From contig NZ_JADZLQ010000001.1 of NCBI RefSeq assembly GCF_015905305.1, positions 2,132,599-2,196,598 of the forward strand: a stretch of DNA of 64,000 nt, read 5' to 3'. A program made the position numbers and the translations under genes. Below, one piece after another: positions 53,457-63,348 of the stretch. This DNA comes from Pinirhizobacter soli (GTDB lineage: Bacteria; Pseudomonadota; Gammaproteobacteria; Xanthomonadales; Rhodanobacteraceae). Position 1 is the first letter of the stretch. Each line of letters opens with the position of its first letter. The notes beneath the pieces are model-generated. The model ran no database searches, had not been told where the DNA came from, and saw nothing but the letters and a program-made list of their open reading frames with translations.

Positions 53457-56400
53457 TTACAGCGAGAAGTCGTACTTCACGGCAAAACGGAAGTAACGCG
53501 GATCGCTAAAGGAGAGCGAGCGACCGTACGTGTTGAGCGGGCTGCCAGCAGCCGTGGTGGCCGTCTCCACGCGGTTCTGCGTGCGCTGCTGGTTGAACAC
53601 GTTGATGACATCCGCCGAGAACGCCAGCTGGTGGTTGGCAAACGCCGGGCGATACTCGGTCGACAGGCCCAGTTGGTAGGTCCAGGGCAGGCGGCCCACG
53701 GTACCGCGCGGCACGAACTCGCCGTTGCAGTAGAAGAACGCCGCGCCATAGCCGTACGGATCTTCCGGGTACTGGCCAAGGCAGTTCTTCGGACGCCCGG
53801 ACGCTACGACGAAGGTTGCGCCGAACAGCCATTCCGGGGTGAGCTGGTAATAGCCGTACGCCTTGAGGGTGTGGCGACGATCGTTGGGCAGATAGCCGCT
53901 GGCCGCGTTCATCAGTTCCGGGAAGTCCCAGGCCTGCGTGACCGACGGATCCTGCTGGCCGATGTCCGAAAGCAGCAGGCCTTCGGAGTTGCCGTAGCTC
54001 TTGGACCACACGTACTCGACCTTGCCATAGAGCTTGTCGGCGAACTGGTGTTCGGCGTACAGGCTTACCGCCAGGTACTTGCGCTTCAGGTGCGGGTAGC
54101 CGAGATCCTTGCCGCTGAGCTTCCACTGCTGGATATCACCATTGCCGGTGGTGTCGACGTTGAACGTGCCGCCGGAGCCCGGGTTGAACAGCAGGCAGGG
54201 CGAACCGTTGGACAGGTAATCGGTGAACGCCGGGTTGGTGAACTCGATATTGTGGGCGGCGGCATAGTTCAGGAACGGACGGGCATCGCAGAAGTCGTCG
54301 ATGATGCTCTTGAGCTTGCGATACGTGACCTTGGCGCCCACGGTCCACTCGGTGCCCAGCTGCCGGTCGAAGCCGAGGATGAATTCATCCTGGTAGTAGG
54401 CCGACAGATCCTTCTTCACCAGCGTGACCGGGTTGGGCGCCGAACCATTGGCGCCGTTGGCGAAGGACACGCCGCTGATCGCCGTCGGGTTGGACGGTGC
54501 GCCCGTGGTGGGATCGACTGCCGTGTAGTAGAACCACTGGCGCTCGAAGCGGCTGGGGCCGGCACCGCGGATGGCCACATTGGATGGCACGGCCAGGTGG
54601 TAACGACCGGCGTTGGCATAGATCTTCAGCGTGGAATCGCCGTACACGTCCCAGGTAACGCCCAAACGAGGCGCCAGCTGGTGACGCTGCTTCACATAGA
54701 CGTCGCCGTCGGTGTTGAAGTTCTTGAACTGCTCGTTGCGCAGGCCGATGTACGCCAGCCAGCGGTCCGACACCTGCCAATGGTCTTCGATGAACTGGGC
54801 TTCCTGCTCCACCTTGGTGTTACCCGAGGCGCTGAAGATCACGCGCTGGGCGATTTCAGTGGCGCCGGGCGGCACGACCAGGTCGGGATAGCCCGGGATG
54901 ATGCCGTTGGCGGGAGCGTCGGTGTAGACCCAGGTAGCGCCACCCTGGCTTTGCAGGCCGGCGAACGATTCCAGTGTCTGGTTATCGATACCCGCGCGCA
55001 GGTCATGGGCGCCGAGGCGGTATTCAACGTCGAAGCGCAGCGCCTTGGTCTTGTCATTGGCGCCCGGCACGATCAGGTTGCCCTGCACGGGCGCGCAGCT
55101 GACGCGCGGCGTTCCAGTGGTACGGTTGTCGGTGATGTTCGGGCAGATGCCACCGGACGAACCCAACGGCACGTCCAGATGGGGAGCCTTGCTCTTGCCG
55201 TAGAGCGCACTGACGGTGAGATCGTCGGTCACATAGCCTGTGTATTTGCTCACCCACATGGTGCCGCCGGGCGAGGAATTGGCGGTACCGGTGTTCTTGC
55301 GGTGCTCAGAACCGATGTAACGGCCCTTTGAGCCATCAACGTAGCTGTAGCCGAAGATCTGGCTGTCGATGAGGTTGTCGTCGCCGGCACCGGTCAGCTC
55401 AAGGATATTGCTGTCGGTGATGTTCCAGTCGATCTTGCCCAACCAGCGCGTAATCTTGGTGGTGTCGTTGCTCTGCGTGCGCGCCAGCACGGTATTGACG
55501 CCCTTCTGCCCTTCATCGCGCGTGTATTCACCCGCCGCGTAGATGAACAGTTTGTCCTTGATCAGCGGGCCGCCGATGGACGCGTTGTACAGCACCTGCG
55601 AGGTCTTGTTCTCGTTGCGGTACTGGTAGATACGGCCGTCGGTGTTGGGGAAATTACCCGTGTTGGGGTAGTAGATCGAACGCGGGGAAGCCTTGAGCTT
55701 GCGCGGAACGACCTGCGCTTCGACCGAGCCCTTCCAGGTGTTGCTGCCGCGCTTGGTGATGATGTTGACCACGCCGCCGGTGGAACGGCCGTACTCGGCG
55801 CCGTAGCCGCCGGTGAACACCTGCTCCTGGTCGATCGAGTCGAACGGCAGGCTGGAGAAGCCCAGGCCGGTGAGCGGGTTGGTGACCGGGAAACCGTTGA
55901 CGTAATACTGGTTCTCGGCGGCCGACGCACCACCGAGCGAGATGGCGTTGCCGTAACGGCTATCGGCGCTGACCGAACCCGGCGCCAGCAGGGCGGCCGC
56001 GTTGACGTTCTGGCCGATGGGCAGCTTCTGCAGCTGCTGGGAGGTAAGCACCGTGCGCGAGTCGACGTTCGAAACGTCGATCGAGGGTAGTGCGGTGCCG
56101 ATCACCTGCACGCCTTCAAGGTTCTGCGCGTTGGCGGCGCTGGAAGCACCGGCGAACGACACGTCGGCACCCTGGCCCACCGTCACCTGCACGTTGCTGC
56201 GGCTGTCGACCGTGGCGCCGTTGCGCACCAGGCTGACCTTGTACACGCCGATGGGCAGCGACGAGGCGCGGTAACGGCCGTCGGCGCCCACTTCGATGTC
56301 GCGGGTGAGGCCGGTATCGGTATTTTCCAGGTGGATCGTGCCCGATTCAGCGCGACCGAAGATCACGCCTGAAGCATTGGACTGCGCGAAAGAAGTCGCG

Positions 56401-56483
56401 CTGCCGGCGATACCGGCGATAAGCGCGACGGCCAGCGCCGTCCTGCGCAGGCCAAGCCTGCGCGGCGAATGAACCAGATTCAT
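53457..56483 (-). CDS. Oar-type TonB-dependent receptor 2
   Basis: 1008 aa, same architecture as the neighbouring receptor: signal peptide (TALAVALIAGIAGSATSFA), regulatory-like domain (GADGRYRASSLPIGVYKVSLVRNG), plug (NVDSRTVLTSQQLQKLPIGQ, EYGRSTGGVVNIITKRGSNTW) and barrel ending FAVKYDFSL. The plug and N-terminal region are clearly similar to receptor 1, so the two arose by tandem duplication. GGGGAG 8 bases before ATG 56483. Divergent from the HTH regulator gene. Confidence 0.9.
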   Translation of the reverse strand: MNLVHSPRRLGLRRTALAVALIAGIAGSATSFAQSNASGVIFGRAESGTIHLENTDTGLTRDIEVGADGRYRASSLPIGVYKVSLVRNGATVDSRSNVQVTVGQGADVSFAGASSAANAQNLEGVQVIGTALPSIDVSNVDSRTVLTSQQLQKLPIGQNVNAAALLAPGSVSADSRYGNAISLGGASAAENQYYVNGFPVTNPLTGLGFSSLPFDSIDQEQVFTGGYGAEYGRSTGGVVNIITKRGSNTWKGSVEAQVVPRKLKASPRSIYYPNTGNFPNTDGRIYQYRNENKTSQVLYNASIGGPLIKDKLFIYAAGEYTRDEGQKGVNTVLARTQSNDTTKITRWLGKIDWNITDSNILELTGAGDDNLIDSQIFGYSYVDGSKGRYIGSEHRKNTGTANSSPGGTMWVSKYTGYVTDDLTVSALYGKSKAPHLDVPLGSSGGICPNITDNRTTGTPRVSCAPVQGNLIVPGANDKTKALRFDVEYRLGAHDLRAGIDNQTLESFAGLQSQGGATWVYTDAPANGIIPGYPDLVVPPGATEIAQRVIFSASGNTKVEQEAQFIEDHWQVSDRWLAYIGLRNEQFKNFNTDGDVYVKQRHQLAPRLGVTWDVYGDSTLKIYANAGRYHLAVPSNVAIRGAGPSRFERQWFYYTAVDPTTGAPSNPTAISGVSFANGANGSAPNPVTLVKKDLSAYYQDEFILGFDRQLGTEWTVGAKVTYRKLKSIIDDFCDARPFLNYAAAHNIEFTNPAFTDYLSNGSPCLLFNPGSGGTFNVDTTGNGDIQQWKLSGKDLGYPHLKRKYLAVSLYAEHQFADKLYGKVEYVWSKSYGNSEGLLLSDIGQQDPSVTQAWDFPELMNAASGYLPNDRRHTLKAYGYYQLTPEWLFGATFVVASGRPKNCLGQYPEDPYGYGAAFFYCNGEFVPRGTVGRLPWTYQLGLSTEYRPAFANHQLAFSADVINVFNQQRTQNRVETATTAAGSPLNTYGRSLSFSDPRYFRFAVKYDFSL

Positions 56484-56672
56484 TGAACTATCTCCCCAAA
56501 GCCCGTGACTGGGCAAACAAAAAAACAAGGCGTTGCGTCGGCCAGGTAGGCCGGACAGGCCTGATGCGTTGATGCCGAAGGACGCACGACCGCTCCCCGG
56601 ACGCGCCCCTCCCCCACACCTCAAAAACTTGCGCATGAAGGCTCCCACCCCTACGCAAGTAATTGCGGAGTA

Positions 56673-56701
56673 TCTATAGCCCAATCGTCACGGCACGACA
56701 A
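56673..56701 (-). promoter_or_regulatory. Predicted receptor-2 promoter
   Basis: Leftward -35 TTGTCG (56696-56701), 17 bases, -10 TATAGA (56673-56678), giving a ~180-base leader. The palindrome TAGGAATGTTTCCTA (56723-56737) lies just upstream of the -35, a typical activator position. Confidence 0.5.
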
Positions 56702-56849
56702 CGAAAATCAAACAAAATCAACTAGGAATGTTTCCTAATTTCGCTATCGTGACAGGTAATTTCTTGCGATTTCTTGTTGAATTTCAGCAATTTCTGGCAC
56801 TTGGATCGCAAGAACATGGAGTGCCGGCTCGTCCCGAGCGGTATAAAGT

Positions 56850-56865
56850 ATGAAAAATCTTTCAT
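56850..56865. promoter_or_regulatory. Operator-like palindrome, copy 1
   Basis: ATGAAA-AATC-TTTCAT, 6-bp perfect arms. Begins 2 bases after a TATAAA box, so it would overlap the transcription start of the HTH gene. 14 of 16 bases match copy 2. Confidence 0.5.
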
Positions 56866-56956
56866 CGATCGCTGGAACTTACGAAAGTCCGGGGAAAGAA
56901 GCCGAAGGTAGGTTGAGCTGGCGTGGCGGGCGCCCGAACCCCAAGGAATACCTCAA

Positions 56957-56972
56957 ATGAAGAATTTTTCAT
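56957..56972. promoter_or_regulatory. Operator-like palindrome, copy 2 (overlaps the HTH start codon)
   Basis: ATGAAG-AATT-TTTCAT, arms 5 of 6. Starts at the ATG of the regulator gene, 107 bases from copy 1. Confidence 0.45.
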
Positions 56973-57619
56973 CCCGCCATGCATCGTTGCGGTCAACGGT
57001 ATCGTCCATCTCTGCGTTTCCGGACGCTAACGCTTCGATCCAGACCGACACACACTTGCCAATGGAAGTGGAAGACATGAACAGCAACGCCGGCGCCACG
57101 TTCGCCCAACGCGTCAAAACAGTCATCGGCATGGTCGGCAGCGTGAGCGAGATCGCCCGTCGATGCGGCTTTTCCGAAGGTGTCGTACGTAGCTGGCGCG
57201 ACGGCCACACCGATCCATCACGCGCACGCTGCGTCACCATGGCCAAGACCTTGGGCATCAGCCTGGTATGGCTGGTCGCTGGCGAAGGCTCGATGGAAAT
57301 GGACGGCGCGACCCGCGAGGGTGGCAGGCTTGCTTCCCGCAGCGGCGAGACGTACGAGCGCAACGGTCCTTCGCGTGTGCTGGCCGCGGATGGTTCCACC
57401 GAGATCGGTGGCCTGGATGCCGATCGCCTGGCCAGCGCCGTGAAGCTGCTGAAGTCGAATGTGGAACTGGCCGGCGGCAATTTTGAACTGCCCAAGAACG
57501 CGGACCTGCTCGGCGAGCTGTACGACATCCTTGGCCAGGCCAACGAGCCGATCTACACGGACATGATCGTCGCCTTCAACCACAAGGTCGGCGAGCGCAT
57601 CCGCAGCAAAGTGGCTTAA
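56957..57619 (+). CDS. HTH transcriptional regulator (phage-repressor-like DNA-binding domain)
   Basis: 220 aa. A CI/XRE-type helix-turn-helix is at about 62-88 (GSVSEIARRCGFSEGVVRSW, RDGHTDPSRA). The middle is a linker; the C-terminal ~75 residues (LDADRLASAVKLLKSNVELA, GELYDILGQANEPIY) are helical and unrecognised; no LexA-type protease residues are evident. AAGGAATACCTCAA supports ATG 56957; ATG 57077 (MNSNAGATF, with GGAAGTGGAAGAC upstream) is a good alternative that would remove a 40-residue Ser-rich tail. It likely autoregulates through the flanking palindromes and may control receptor 2. Confidence 0.8.
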   Translation: MKNFSSRHASLRSTVSSISAFPDANASIQTDTHLPMEVEDMNSNAGATFAQRVKTVIGMVGSVSEIARRCGFSEGVVRSWRDGHTDPSRARCVTMAKTLGISLVWLVAGEGSMEMDGATREGGRLASRSGETYERNGPSRVLAADGSTEIGGLDADRLASAVKLLKSNVELAGGNFELPKNADLLGELYDILGQANEPIYTDMIVAFNHKVGERIRSKVA

Positions 57620-57640
57620 GGCAAGACTCCCCGGCCGGGC

Positions 57641-59773
57641 TTAACCCAGCCGGGAAATATCGGCGATGCCGCCGAACAGCGCACGGAGCTGGGCCAGAAG
57701 CGCCAGCCGGTTGAAGCGCACCGCGTCGGAATCGGCATTCACCAGCACTTCGTCGAAGAACCGGTCTACCGGCGCCTGCAATTGCGCCAGACGCGCCAGT
57801 GAAGACTGGTAGTCGGAGGAAGACTCCACATCGCGCCGCGCCGACTCGAGCGCCGCAGCCAGTTCCTGCTCCGCATCCGATTCGAAATGCGCCGCATCCA
57901 CGGTAGTGGATACCGGGCCGCTTTCCTCTTCCTGCTTGCGCAGGATGTTGGCCACGCGCTTGTTGGCGGCAGCCAGGCTCGCCGCTGCGGGCAGGCCTGC
58001 GAAGGCGCCCACCGCGCGCAGGCGGCGATCGAAATCGGGCAGGGTTGCAGGCCGGGCGGCCAGCGCCGCTTCGAACCACTCGGTGCCCAATCCCTGGTCG
58101 GCGTAATAACCACGCAGGCGATCGAAGACGAAGCCCACCAGTTCGTCGCGCAGGGCCGCGCGGCGTGCACCAACGTTCAGCGATGGAACGGATCCATCCT
58201 TGTTCGGCTTGATGCCGGCGGCAAACGCAGCTTCCGGCACCAGTTCCAATGCCTCGGTGAACGCCGCGGCAAGGTCGATATCCAGGCCGCCTTCCACCAG
58301 GGTGCGGGCCAGGCCAAGCGCCGCGCGGCGCAGGGCGAAGGGATCCTTATTGCCGCTGGGCTTCATGCCCACGGCGAAAATGCCGGCAAGCGTATCCAGA
58401 CGCTCGGCGACGGCCAGCACCTGTGCCACCTTGCCGCGGGCGATTGCATCGCCACCGAAACGCGGTTGGTAGTACTGGTCCAGCGCTTCGGATACTTCGA
58501 CCGGCTCGCCCTGGCGCTGTGCGTAATAACGGCCCATCACGCCTTGCAGTTCGGGGAATTCCCCCACCATGCGGGTCATCAGGTCGCACTTGGCCAACGC
58601 CGCGGCGGCGGTCGCCATGCCGGCATCCACGCCCACGCGGTTGGCGATCACGCGCGCAAGTTCGGCCACGCGCACCGTCTTGTCCCACAGCGAGCCCAGC
58701 GCCTGCTGGTACACCACGGATTTGAGCACTTCGTGCTGCGCTGCCAGCGGGGATTTGAGGTCTTCTTCCCAAAAGAATTTCGCATCGGCGAAGCGCGGGC
58801 GGATCACCCGTTCGTAGCCCTTGCGCACTTCGGCAACGTCCTTGCTCTCGATGTTGGCGACGCCGACGAAATGCTCGGTGAGCTTTCCTTCGGCATCGAA
58901 CACCGGCACGAACTTCTGGTTGGTTTCCATGGTGGTCACCAACGCCTCGGGCGGCACTTCCAGGAACTGCGTCTCGAAGGTGCAGGCCACGCCCACCGGC
59001 CATTCGGCGAGGTTGGCGATTTCGTTGAGCAGGTCGTCCGACAGGCGCGGCTCGCCACCGGCAGCCACGCGTGCCACTTCGCTGCGCACGCGGGCGCGGC
59101 GCTCGTGGCGGTCGGCCAGTACGCGCGCGTTGCGCAGGGCATCGACATAGCTGTCGGCATCGGCCAGGTGCACGTTGCGCGGATGCATGAAGCGATGGCC
59201 ACGCGACTGGCGGCCGCTTTCCAGGCCAAGGATGCTGCCTGGCACCACGTCGGCGCCCAACAGCATTACCAGCCAGTGCACGGGGCGGACGAAACTGTCG
59301 TCGCGATCGCCCCATCGCATCGGACGGGGGATGGGCAACGCCTTGAGCGCGTCGCGCACCACATCGGGCACGAGTTCGGCGGTGGGCTGGCCAGCCTTCA
59401 CGGCACGGAACACGAACCACGCGCCTTTGTCGGTCTGGAGCTTCTCCAGCGACGACACATCCACGCCGCACGACTGGGCAAAGCCCACCAGGGCCCTGGA
59501 AGGATTGCCCTCGGCATCGATCGAGGTATTCACGGCCGGGCCGCGGCGCTCCACCGATTGATCGGGCTGGGCCACCGCCACGCCGGGAATGAGCACGGCC
59601 AGGCGGCGCGGTGCGGCCAGCGCCTTGGCGCCTTCGCTGTCGAAGCCGATACCGAGCTTGCCCAGGCCCTCGCGCACGCCGGCCAGGAAGGCATCAGCCA
59701 GTTCATCCAGGGCCTTTGGCGGCAGTTCCTCGGTGCCCAGCTCAACCAGCAGGGATTTGGTCAGCTCAGCCAT
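57641..59773 (-). CDS. glyS: Glycyl-tRNA synthetase beta subunit
   Basis: 710 aa (E. coli 689). N-terminal [22 protein letters not shown] and the HD-like [24 protein letters not shown] segment (AKCDLMT...) are diagnostic of the bacterial alpha2-beta2 enzyme's tRNA-binding subunit; a C-terminal anticodon-binding domain follows. ATG 59773 overlaps the glyQ stop by 8 bp, so the subunits are coupled. Confidence 0.96.
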   Translation of the reverse strand: MAELTKSLLVELGTEELPPKALDELADAFLAGVREGLGKLGIGFDSEGAKALAAPRRLAVLIPGVAVAQPDQSVERRGPAVNTSIDAEGNPSRALVGFAQSCGVDVSSLEKLQTDKGAWFVFRAVKAGQPTAELVPDVVRDALKALPIPRPMRWGDRDDSFVRPVHWLVMLLGADVVPGSILGLESGRQSRGHRFMHPRNVHLADADSYVDALRNARVLADRHERRARVRSEVARVAAGGEPRLSDDLLNEIANLAEWPVGVACTFETQFLEVPPEALVTTMETNQKFVPVFDAEGKLTEHFVGVANIESKDVAEVRKGYERVIRPRFADAKFFWEEDLKSPLAAQHEVLKSVVYQQALGSLWDKTVRVAELARVIANRVGVDAGMATAAAALAKCDLMTRMVGEFPELQGVMGRYYAQRQGEPVEVSEALDQYYQPRFGGDAIARGKVAQVLAVAERLDTLAGIFAVGMKPSGNKDPFALRRAALGLARTLVEGGLDIDLAAAFTEALELVPEAAFAAGIKPNKDGSVPSLNVGARRAALRDELVGFVFDRLRGYYADQGLGTEWFEAALAARPATLPDFDRRLRAVGAFAGLPAAASLAAANKRVANILRKQEEESGPVSTTVDAAHFESDAEQELAAALESARRDVESSSDYQSSLARLAQLQAPVDRFFDEVLVNADSDAVRFNRLALLAQLRALFGGIADISRLG

Positions 59774-60674
59774 GGGCCTGCTCCTTCTGGCGCAGGCCCG
59801 GGAAGCCAAGTTTCTCGCGCTGTGCCACATAGGCCTCGGCGACACCGCGGGACAATGTACGCACGCGCAGGATGTAGCGCTGGCGCTCGGTCACGCTGAT
59901 CGCGCGACGCGCATCGAGCAGGTTGAAGGCATGGCTGGCCTTGCACACCTGTTCATAGGCAGGCAACGGCAGGCCCACTTCGATCAGTTTGGCGGCCTCG
60001 CTTTCGCAAACGTCGAACCAGTGGAAGAGCTCCGGCACGTTGGCGTACTGGAAGTTGTACGTGCTCTGTTCCACCTCGTTCTGGTGGAAGACATCGCCGT
60101 AGGTCACCACGCCATGGGGCGCGCGCGTCCAGATGAGGTCGTACACGCTGTCCACGTTCTGCAGGTACATGGCCAGGCGCTCCAGGCCATAGGTGATCTC
60201 GCCGGTGACCGGCCGGCATTCCATGCCGCCGGCCTGCTGGAAATAGGTGAACTGGGTCACTTCCATGCCGTTGAGCCACACTTCCCAGCCCAGGCCCCAG
60301 GCACCCAGGGTGGGCGATTCCCAGTTGTCCTCGACAAAGCGCAGGTCGTGCACCAGCGGATCGATGCCCAGCGCCTTGAGCGAGCCCACGTAGAGCTCCA
60401 GGATGTCGTCGGGATTGGGCTTCAACACCACCTGGTACTGGTAGTAGTGCTGCAAGCGGTTGGGATTCTGGCCATAGCGGCCGTCGGTCGGCCGGCGGCT
60501 GGGCTGCACGTAAGCGGCAGCCCAGGGCTCGGGGCCCAGCGCCCGCAGGAACGTCGCCGGATGGAAGGTGCCCGCGCCGACCTCGGTATCGAGCGGCTGC
60601 AGGAGCACGCAGCCCTGTTCCGCCCAATAGCGGTTCAGCGTCTGGATGATGTCCTGGAAGGTTAGCGCTTGCAT
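59766..60674 (-). CDS. glyQ: Glycyl-tRNA synthetase alpha subunit
   Basis: 302 aa (E. coli 303), class II catalytic subunit charging tRNA-Gly. [46 protein letters not shown] and [20 protein letters not shown] are near-invariant. A minus-strand TATACT at 60707-60712 is a good -10. Divergent from the GspE-like gene (88 bases). Confidence 0.97.
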   Translation of the reverse strand: MQALTFQDIIQTLNRYWAEQGCVLLQPLDTEVGAGTFHPATFLRALGPEPWAAAYVQPSRRPTDGRYGQNPNRLQHYYQYQVVLKPNPDDILELYVGSLKALGIDPLVHDLRFVEDNWESPTLGAWGLGWEVWLNGMEVTQFTYFQQAGGMECRPVTGEITYGLERLAMYLQNVDSVYDLIWTRAPHGVVTYGDVFHQNEVEQSTYNFQYANVPELFHWFDVCESEAAKLIEVGLPLPAYEQVCKASHAFNLLDARRAISVTERQRYILRVRTLSRGVAEAYVAQREKLGFPGLRQKEQAHG

Positions 60675-60762
60675 GGTGTGGCGCGAGTCCGGCGGTAAAG
60701 CGGGCTAGTATAACGGGGCGATCCGTCGGCACGGCGACGGGTCAAATCCTGGCGAGGTACAC

Positions 60763-62601
60763 ATGGCAGCCCATCCGCAATCGACCAGCCTGCTCGGCCG
60801 CCGTGGCCGCCTGGAACTGGACGAAGTGCTGGCGAACCTGGTGGTCGATGGCGTGGTCCTGGGCGAAGATGCCCAGCGGGTGCGGGTAGGCGCCCGCGGC
60901 GGCCGCACCACGGTGGAACTGCACCCTGTGGTGGTGATCGCCAACGCCAAGCTGGCCAACCAGCGTGAGCCCGGGCGGCCGGTCAGCGTGGAGTGGCTGG
61001 TGGAATGGCTGGCCCGCAAGGCCGACCTCCCCTACCTCAAGATCGACCCGATGAAGGTGAACGTGGCGGCGGTGACCCAGGTGGTCTCCAGCGCTTACGC
61101 GCAGCGCCACCGCATCCTGCCGGTGGCGGTGTCGCCGGGCGAGGTGACCTTCGCCAGCGCCGAGCCGTTCGATATTGCCTGGGCAGCCGACCTCGCCCAC
61201 ATGCTCCGGCGCGAGATCAAGCGGGTGGTATCCAGTCCCCTGGATATCAACCGCTACCTGGTCGAGTTCTACGGCGTGCAGCGCTCGATCCAGCTGGCGC
61301 AGGATGCCAAGGCCGGCGGCATCGACACCTCCAAGATCATCAACTACGAACAGCTGCTGGAGCTGGGCAAGGCCGGCGAAGTCGGCGCCGACGACCGCCA
61401 CGTGGTGCACATCGTCGACTGGCTGCTGCAATACGCCTTCGAACAGCGCGCCTCGGACATCCACCTGGAACCGCGACGCGATGCCGGGCAGATGCGGTTC
61501 CGCATCGACGGCGTGATGCAGAAGGTTTTCGAACTGCCGCCGCCGGTGATGACGGCCGTGACCGCCCGCGTGAAGATCCTCTCGCGCATGGACGTGGCCG
61601 AGAAACGCCGCCCGCAGGACGGCCGCATCAAGACGCGCTCCACCCTGGGCCGCGAAGTGGAGCTGCGCATCTCCACCATGCCCACGGCCTTCGGCGAGAA
61701 GGTGGTGATGCGAATCTTCGATCCCGACATCGTGGTCAAGCAATTCGTGCAACTGGGATTTTCGCCCAGCGAGGACACCGCCTGGCGCGCCATGGTGGAA
61801 CGACCGCACGGCATCGTGCTGGTCACCGGCCCCACAGGTTCGGGCAAAACGACAACGCTTTATTCCACGCTCAAGCACCTGGCGCGTCCTGAGATCAACG
61901 TCTGCACGGTGGAAGACCCCATCGAAATGGTGTCGCCGGAACTGAACCAGATGCAGGTGCAGCCGGCCATCGACCTGGATTTCGCCACCGGCGTGCGCAC
62001 GCTGCTGCGCCAGGATCCGGACATCATCATGATCGGCGAAATCCGAGACCTTGAAACCGCGCAGATGGCAGTACAGGCATCCCTTACCGGCCATCTGGTG
62101 CTGTCGACGCTGCACACCAACGACACGCCCAGCGCGATCACCCGACTGCTGGACCTGGGCGTACCTCATTACCTGATCCAGTCCACGCTCGCCGGTGTCG
62201 TGGCGCAGCGCCTGGTGCGCACGCTGTGCCCGCATTGCAAGACCGAAGCCACGCAGGACGCCGACGAATGGGCGGTACTGACGCGCGGCTGGAACCTGCC
62301 GCTGCCCGAGCGCGTGTACGCCCCGGTCGGTTGCCTGGAATGCCGGCGTACCGGATTCCTCGGCCGCACCGGCATCTACGAGATGCTGCCGATGTCGGCG
62401 AAGCTGCGCCGCCTGATCACCGCGCAACTGGACCTGGCCCGGCTTTCCCAGGCAGCTACCCGCGAAGGCTTGCGCCCGCTGCGCATCTCGGCTGCCGAAC
62501 AGGTAGCGCGCGGTGTCACCACCGTGGCTGAAGTACTGGCCGTGCTTCCCCCTACCGACATCGAAGACGAAGACCTGCCCGAGACCAACACCCCGGCATG
62601 A
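60763..62601 (+). CDS. GspE/PilB-family secretion ATPase
   Basis: 612-aa cytoplasmic AAA ATPase. N-terminal MshEN/N1-like domain (about 1-190), then the N2 and C domains with Asp box RASDIHLEPR, Walker A GPTGSGKT at 357-364, VEDPIE, Walker B IIMIGEIRDLETA and His box GHLVLSTLHTND. A zinc motif CPHC (near 490) and CLEC (near 525) is of the GspE/PilB type. It powers type II secretion or a type IV pilus, but no other gsp or pil gene is adjacent, so which machine it serves is open. Confidence 0.92.
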   Translation: MAAHPQSTSLLGRRGRLELDEVLANLVVDGVVLGEDAQRVRVGARGGRTTVELHPVVVIANAKLANQREPGRPVSVEWLVEWLARKADLPYLKIDPMKVNVAAVTQVVSSAYAQRHRILPVAVSPGEVTFASAEPFDIAWAADLAHMLRREIKRVVSSPLDINRYLVEFYGVQRSIQLAQDAKAGGIDTSKIINYEQLLELGKAGEVGADDRHVVHIVDWLLQYAFEQRASDIHLEPRRDAGQMRFRIDGVMQKVFELPPPVMTAVTARVKILSRMDVAEKRRPQDGRIKTRSTLGREVELRISTMPTAFGEKVVMRIFDPDIVVKQFVQLGFSPSEDTAWRAMVERPHGIVLVTGPTGSGKTTTLYSTLKHLARPEINVCTVEDPIEMVSPELNQMQVQPAIDLDFATGVRTLLRQDPDIIMIGEIRDLETAQMAVQASLTGHLVLSTLHTNDTPSAITRLLDLGVPHYLIQSTLAGVVAQRLVRTLCPHCKTEATQDADEWAVLTRGWNLPLPERVYAPVGCLECRRTGFLGRTGIYEMLPMSAKLRRLITAQLDLARLSQAATREGLRPLRISAAEQVARGVTTVAEVLAVLPPTDIEDEDLPETNTPA

Positions 62602-63341
62602 GCAAACCGCTACTGATCATTCGCACCGGCCGCGCGCCTGACCCGATCCGCGCACGACATGGTGATTTTCCCCTGTGGTTTCGCCTTGGCCTGCGCGTCG
62701 GCCACGAGCGCCTGCAGGTAGTGGACGTCGAGCGCGGCGACGAATTGCCACCTCCAGCGCAGTGCGCCGGCGCAGTGATCACGGGGTCTGCATCCATGGT
62801 GACCGAACGCCTTTCATGGAGCGAGCGCGCGGCCGGCTGGATCCGCAACGCCATGGACGTGGACCTTCCGATGTTCGGCGTCTGTTACGGCCACCAGCTG
62901 ATGTCGCATGCCCTTGGCGGCCTGGTCGACTATCTTCCCGGCGGCCGGGAAATGGGCACGCACGCGGTGGAGCGGCTCGACGCCGGCCACGACGACCCGC
63001 TGGTCTCGAAGCTGCCGGCATCGTTCCGCGTCCACCTGACCCACGAGCAAAGCGTGCTGGAAATTCCGCCCGGCGCAGTGGTGCTGGCGCGTTCGACGCG
63101 CGATCCCCACCAGTTGCTTCGCTACGGCGCCAACGCCATCAGCACGCAGTTCCATCCGGAATTCAGCGCCGACATCATGCGTGCGTACATCCGCCGCAAG
63201 GCCAGCGCACTGACCGCCGAAGGCCAGCCGCCGGCGCCGCTCTACGCCGGCGTGGCGGCGACTCCCGTTGCAAGGAATATCCTGCGCGCCTTCGTACGGC
63301 ACCATGTAACGAGCGTGCCGCACCGCCTTCAACCGGTCTGA
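62598..63341 (+). CDS. Class I glutamine amidotransferase-like protein
   Basis: 247 aa GATase fold similar to the GMP-synthase glutaminase domain. Nucleophile C96 in MFGVCYGHQLMSHALGG; His and Glu in STQFHPEFSADIM. No synthetase domain is attached, as in the standalone family acting on small metabolites. Overlaps the ATPase stop by 4 bp (ATGA). Substrate unknown. Confidence 0.85.
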   Translation: MSKPLLIIRTGRAPDPIRARHGDFPLWFRLGLRVGHERLQVVDVERGDELPPPAQCAGAVITGSASMVTERLSWSERAAGWIRNAMDVDLPMFGVCYGHQLMSHALGGLVDYLPGGREMGTHAVERLDAGHDDPLVSKLPASFRVHLTHEQSVLEIPPGAVVLARSTRDPHQLLRYGANAISTQFHPEFSADIMRAYIRRKASALTAEGQPPAPLYAGVAATPVARNILRAFVRHHVTSVPHRLQPV

Positions 63342-63348
63342 GCGCGGC

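Larger units (their letters stand above)
56484..56956. other. AT-rich divergent regulatory region (receptor 2 / HTH regulator)
   Basis: 473 bases, much lower GC than the surroundings. Holds the receptor-2 promoter (56673-56701), palindrome TAGGAA-TGT-TTCCTA (56723-56737), candidate -10 TATAAA for the regulator (56842-56847) and the first ATGAAA-N4-TTTCAT operator (56850-56865). No gene seen. Confidence 0.5.

Noticed and set aside
53379-55331. 650-aa plus-strand frame opposite receptor 2
   Set aside because: The opposite strand encodes a full receptor with signal peptide and terminal Phe; this frame has no such features.
57887-59899. 670-aa plus-strand frame opposite glyS
   Set aside because: Antisense shadow of a near-invariant housekeeping gene.
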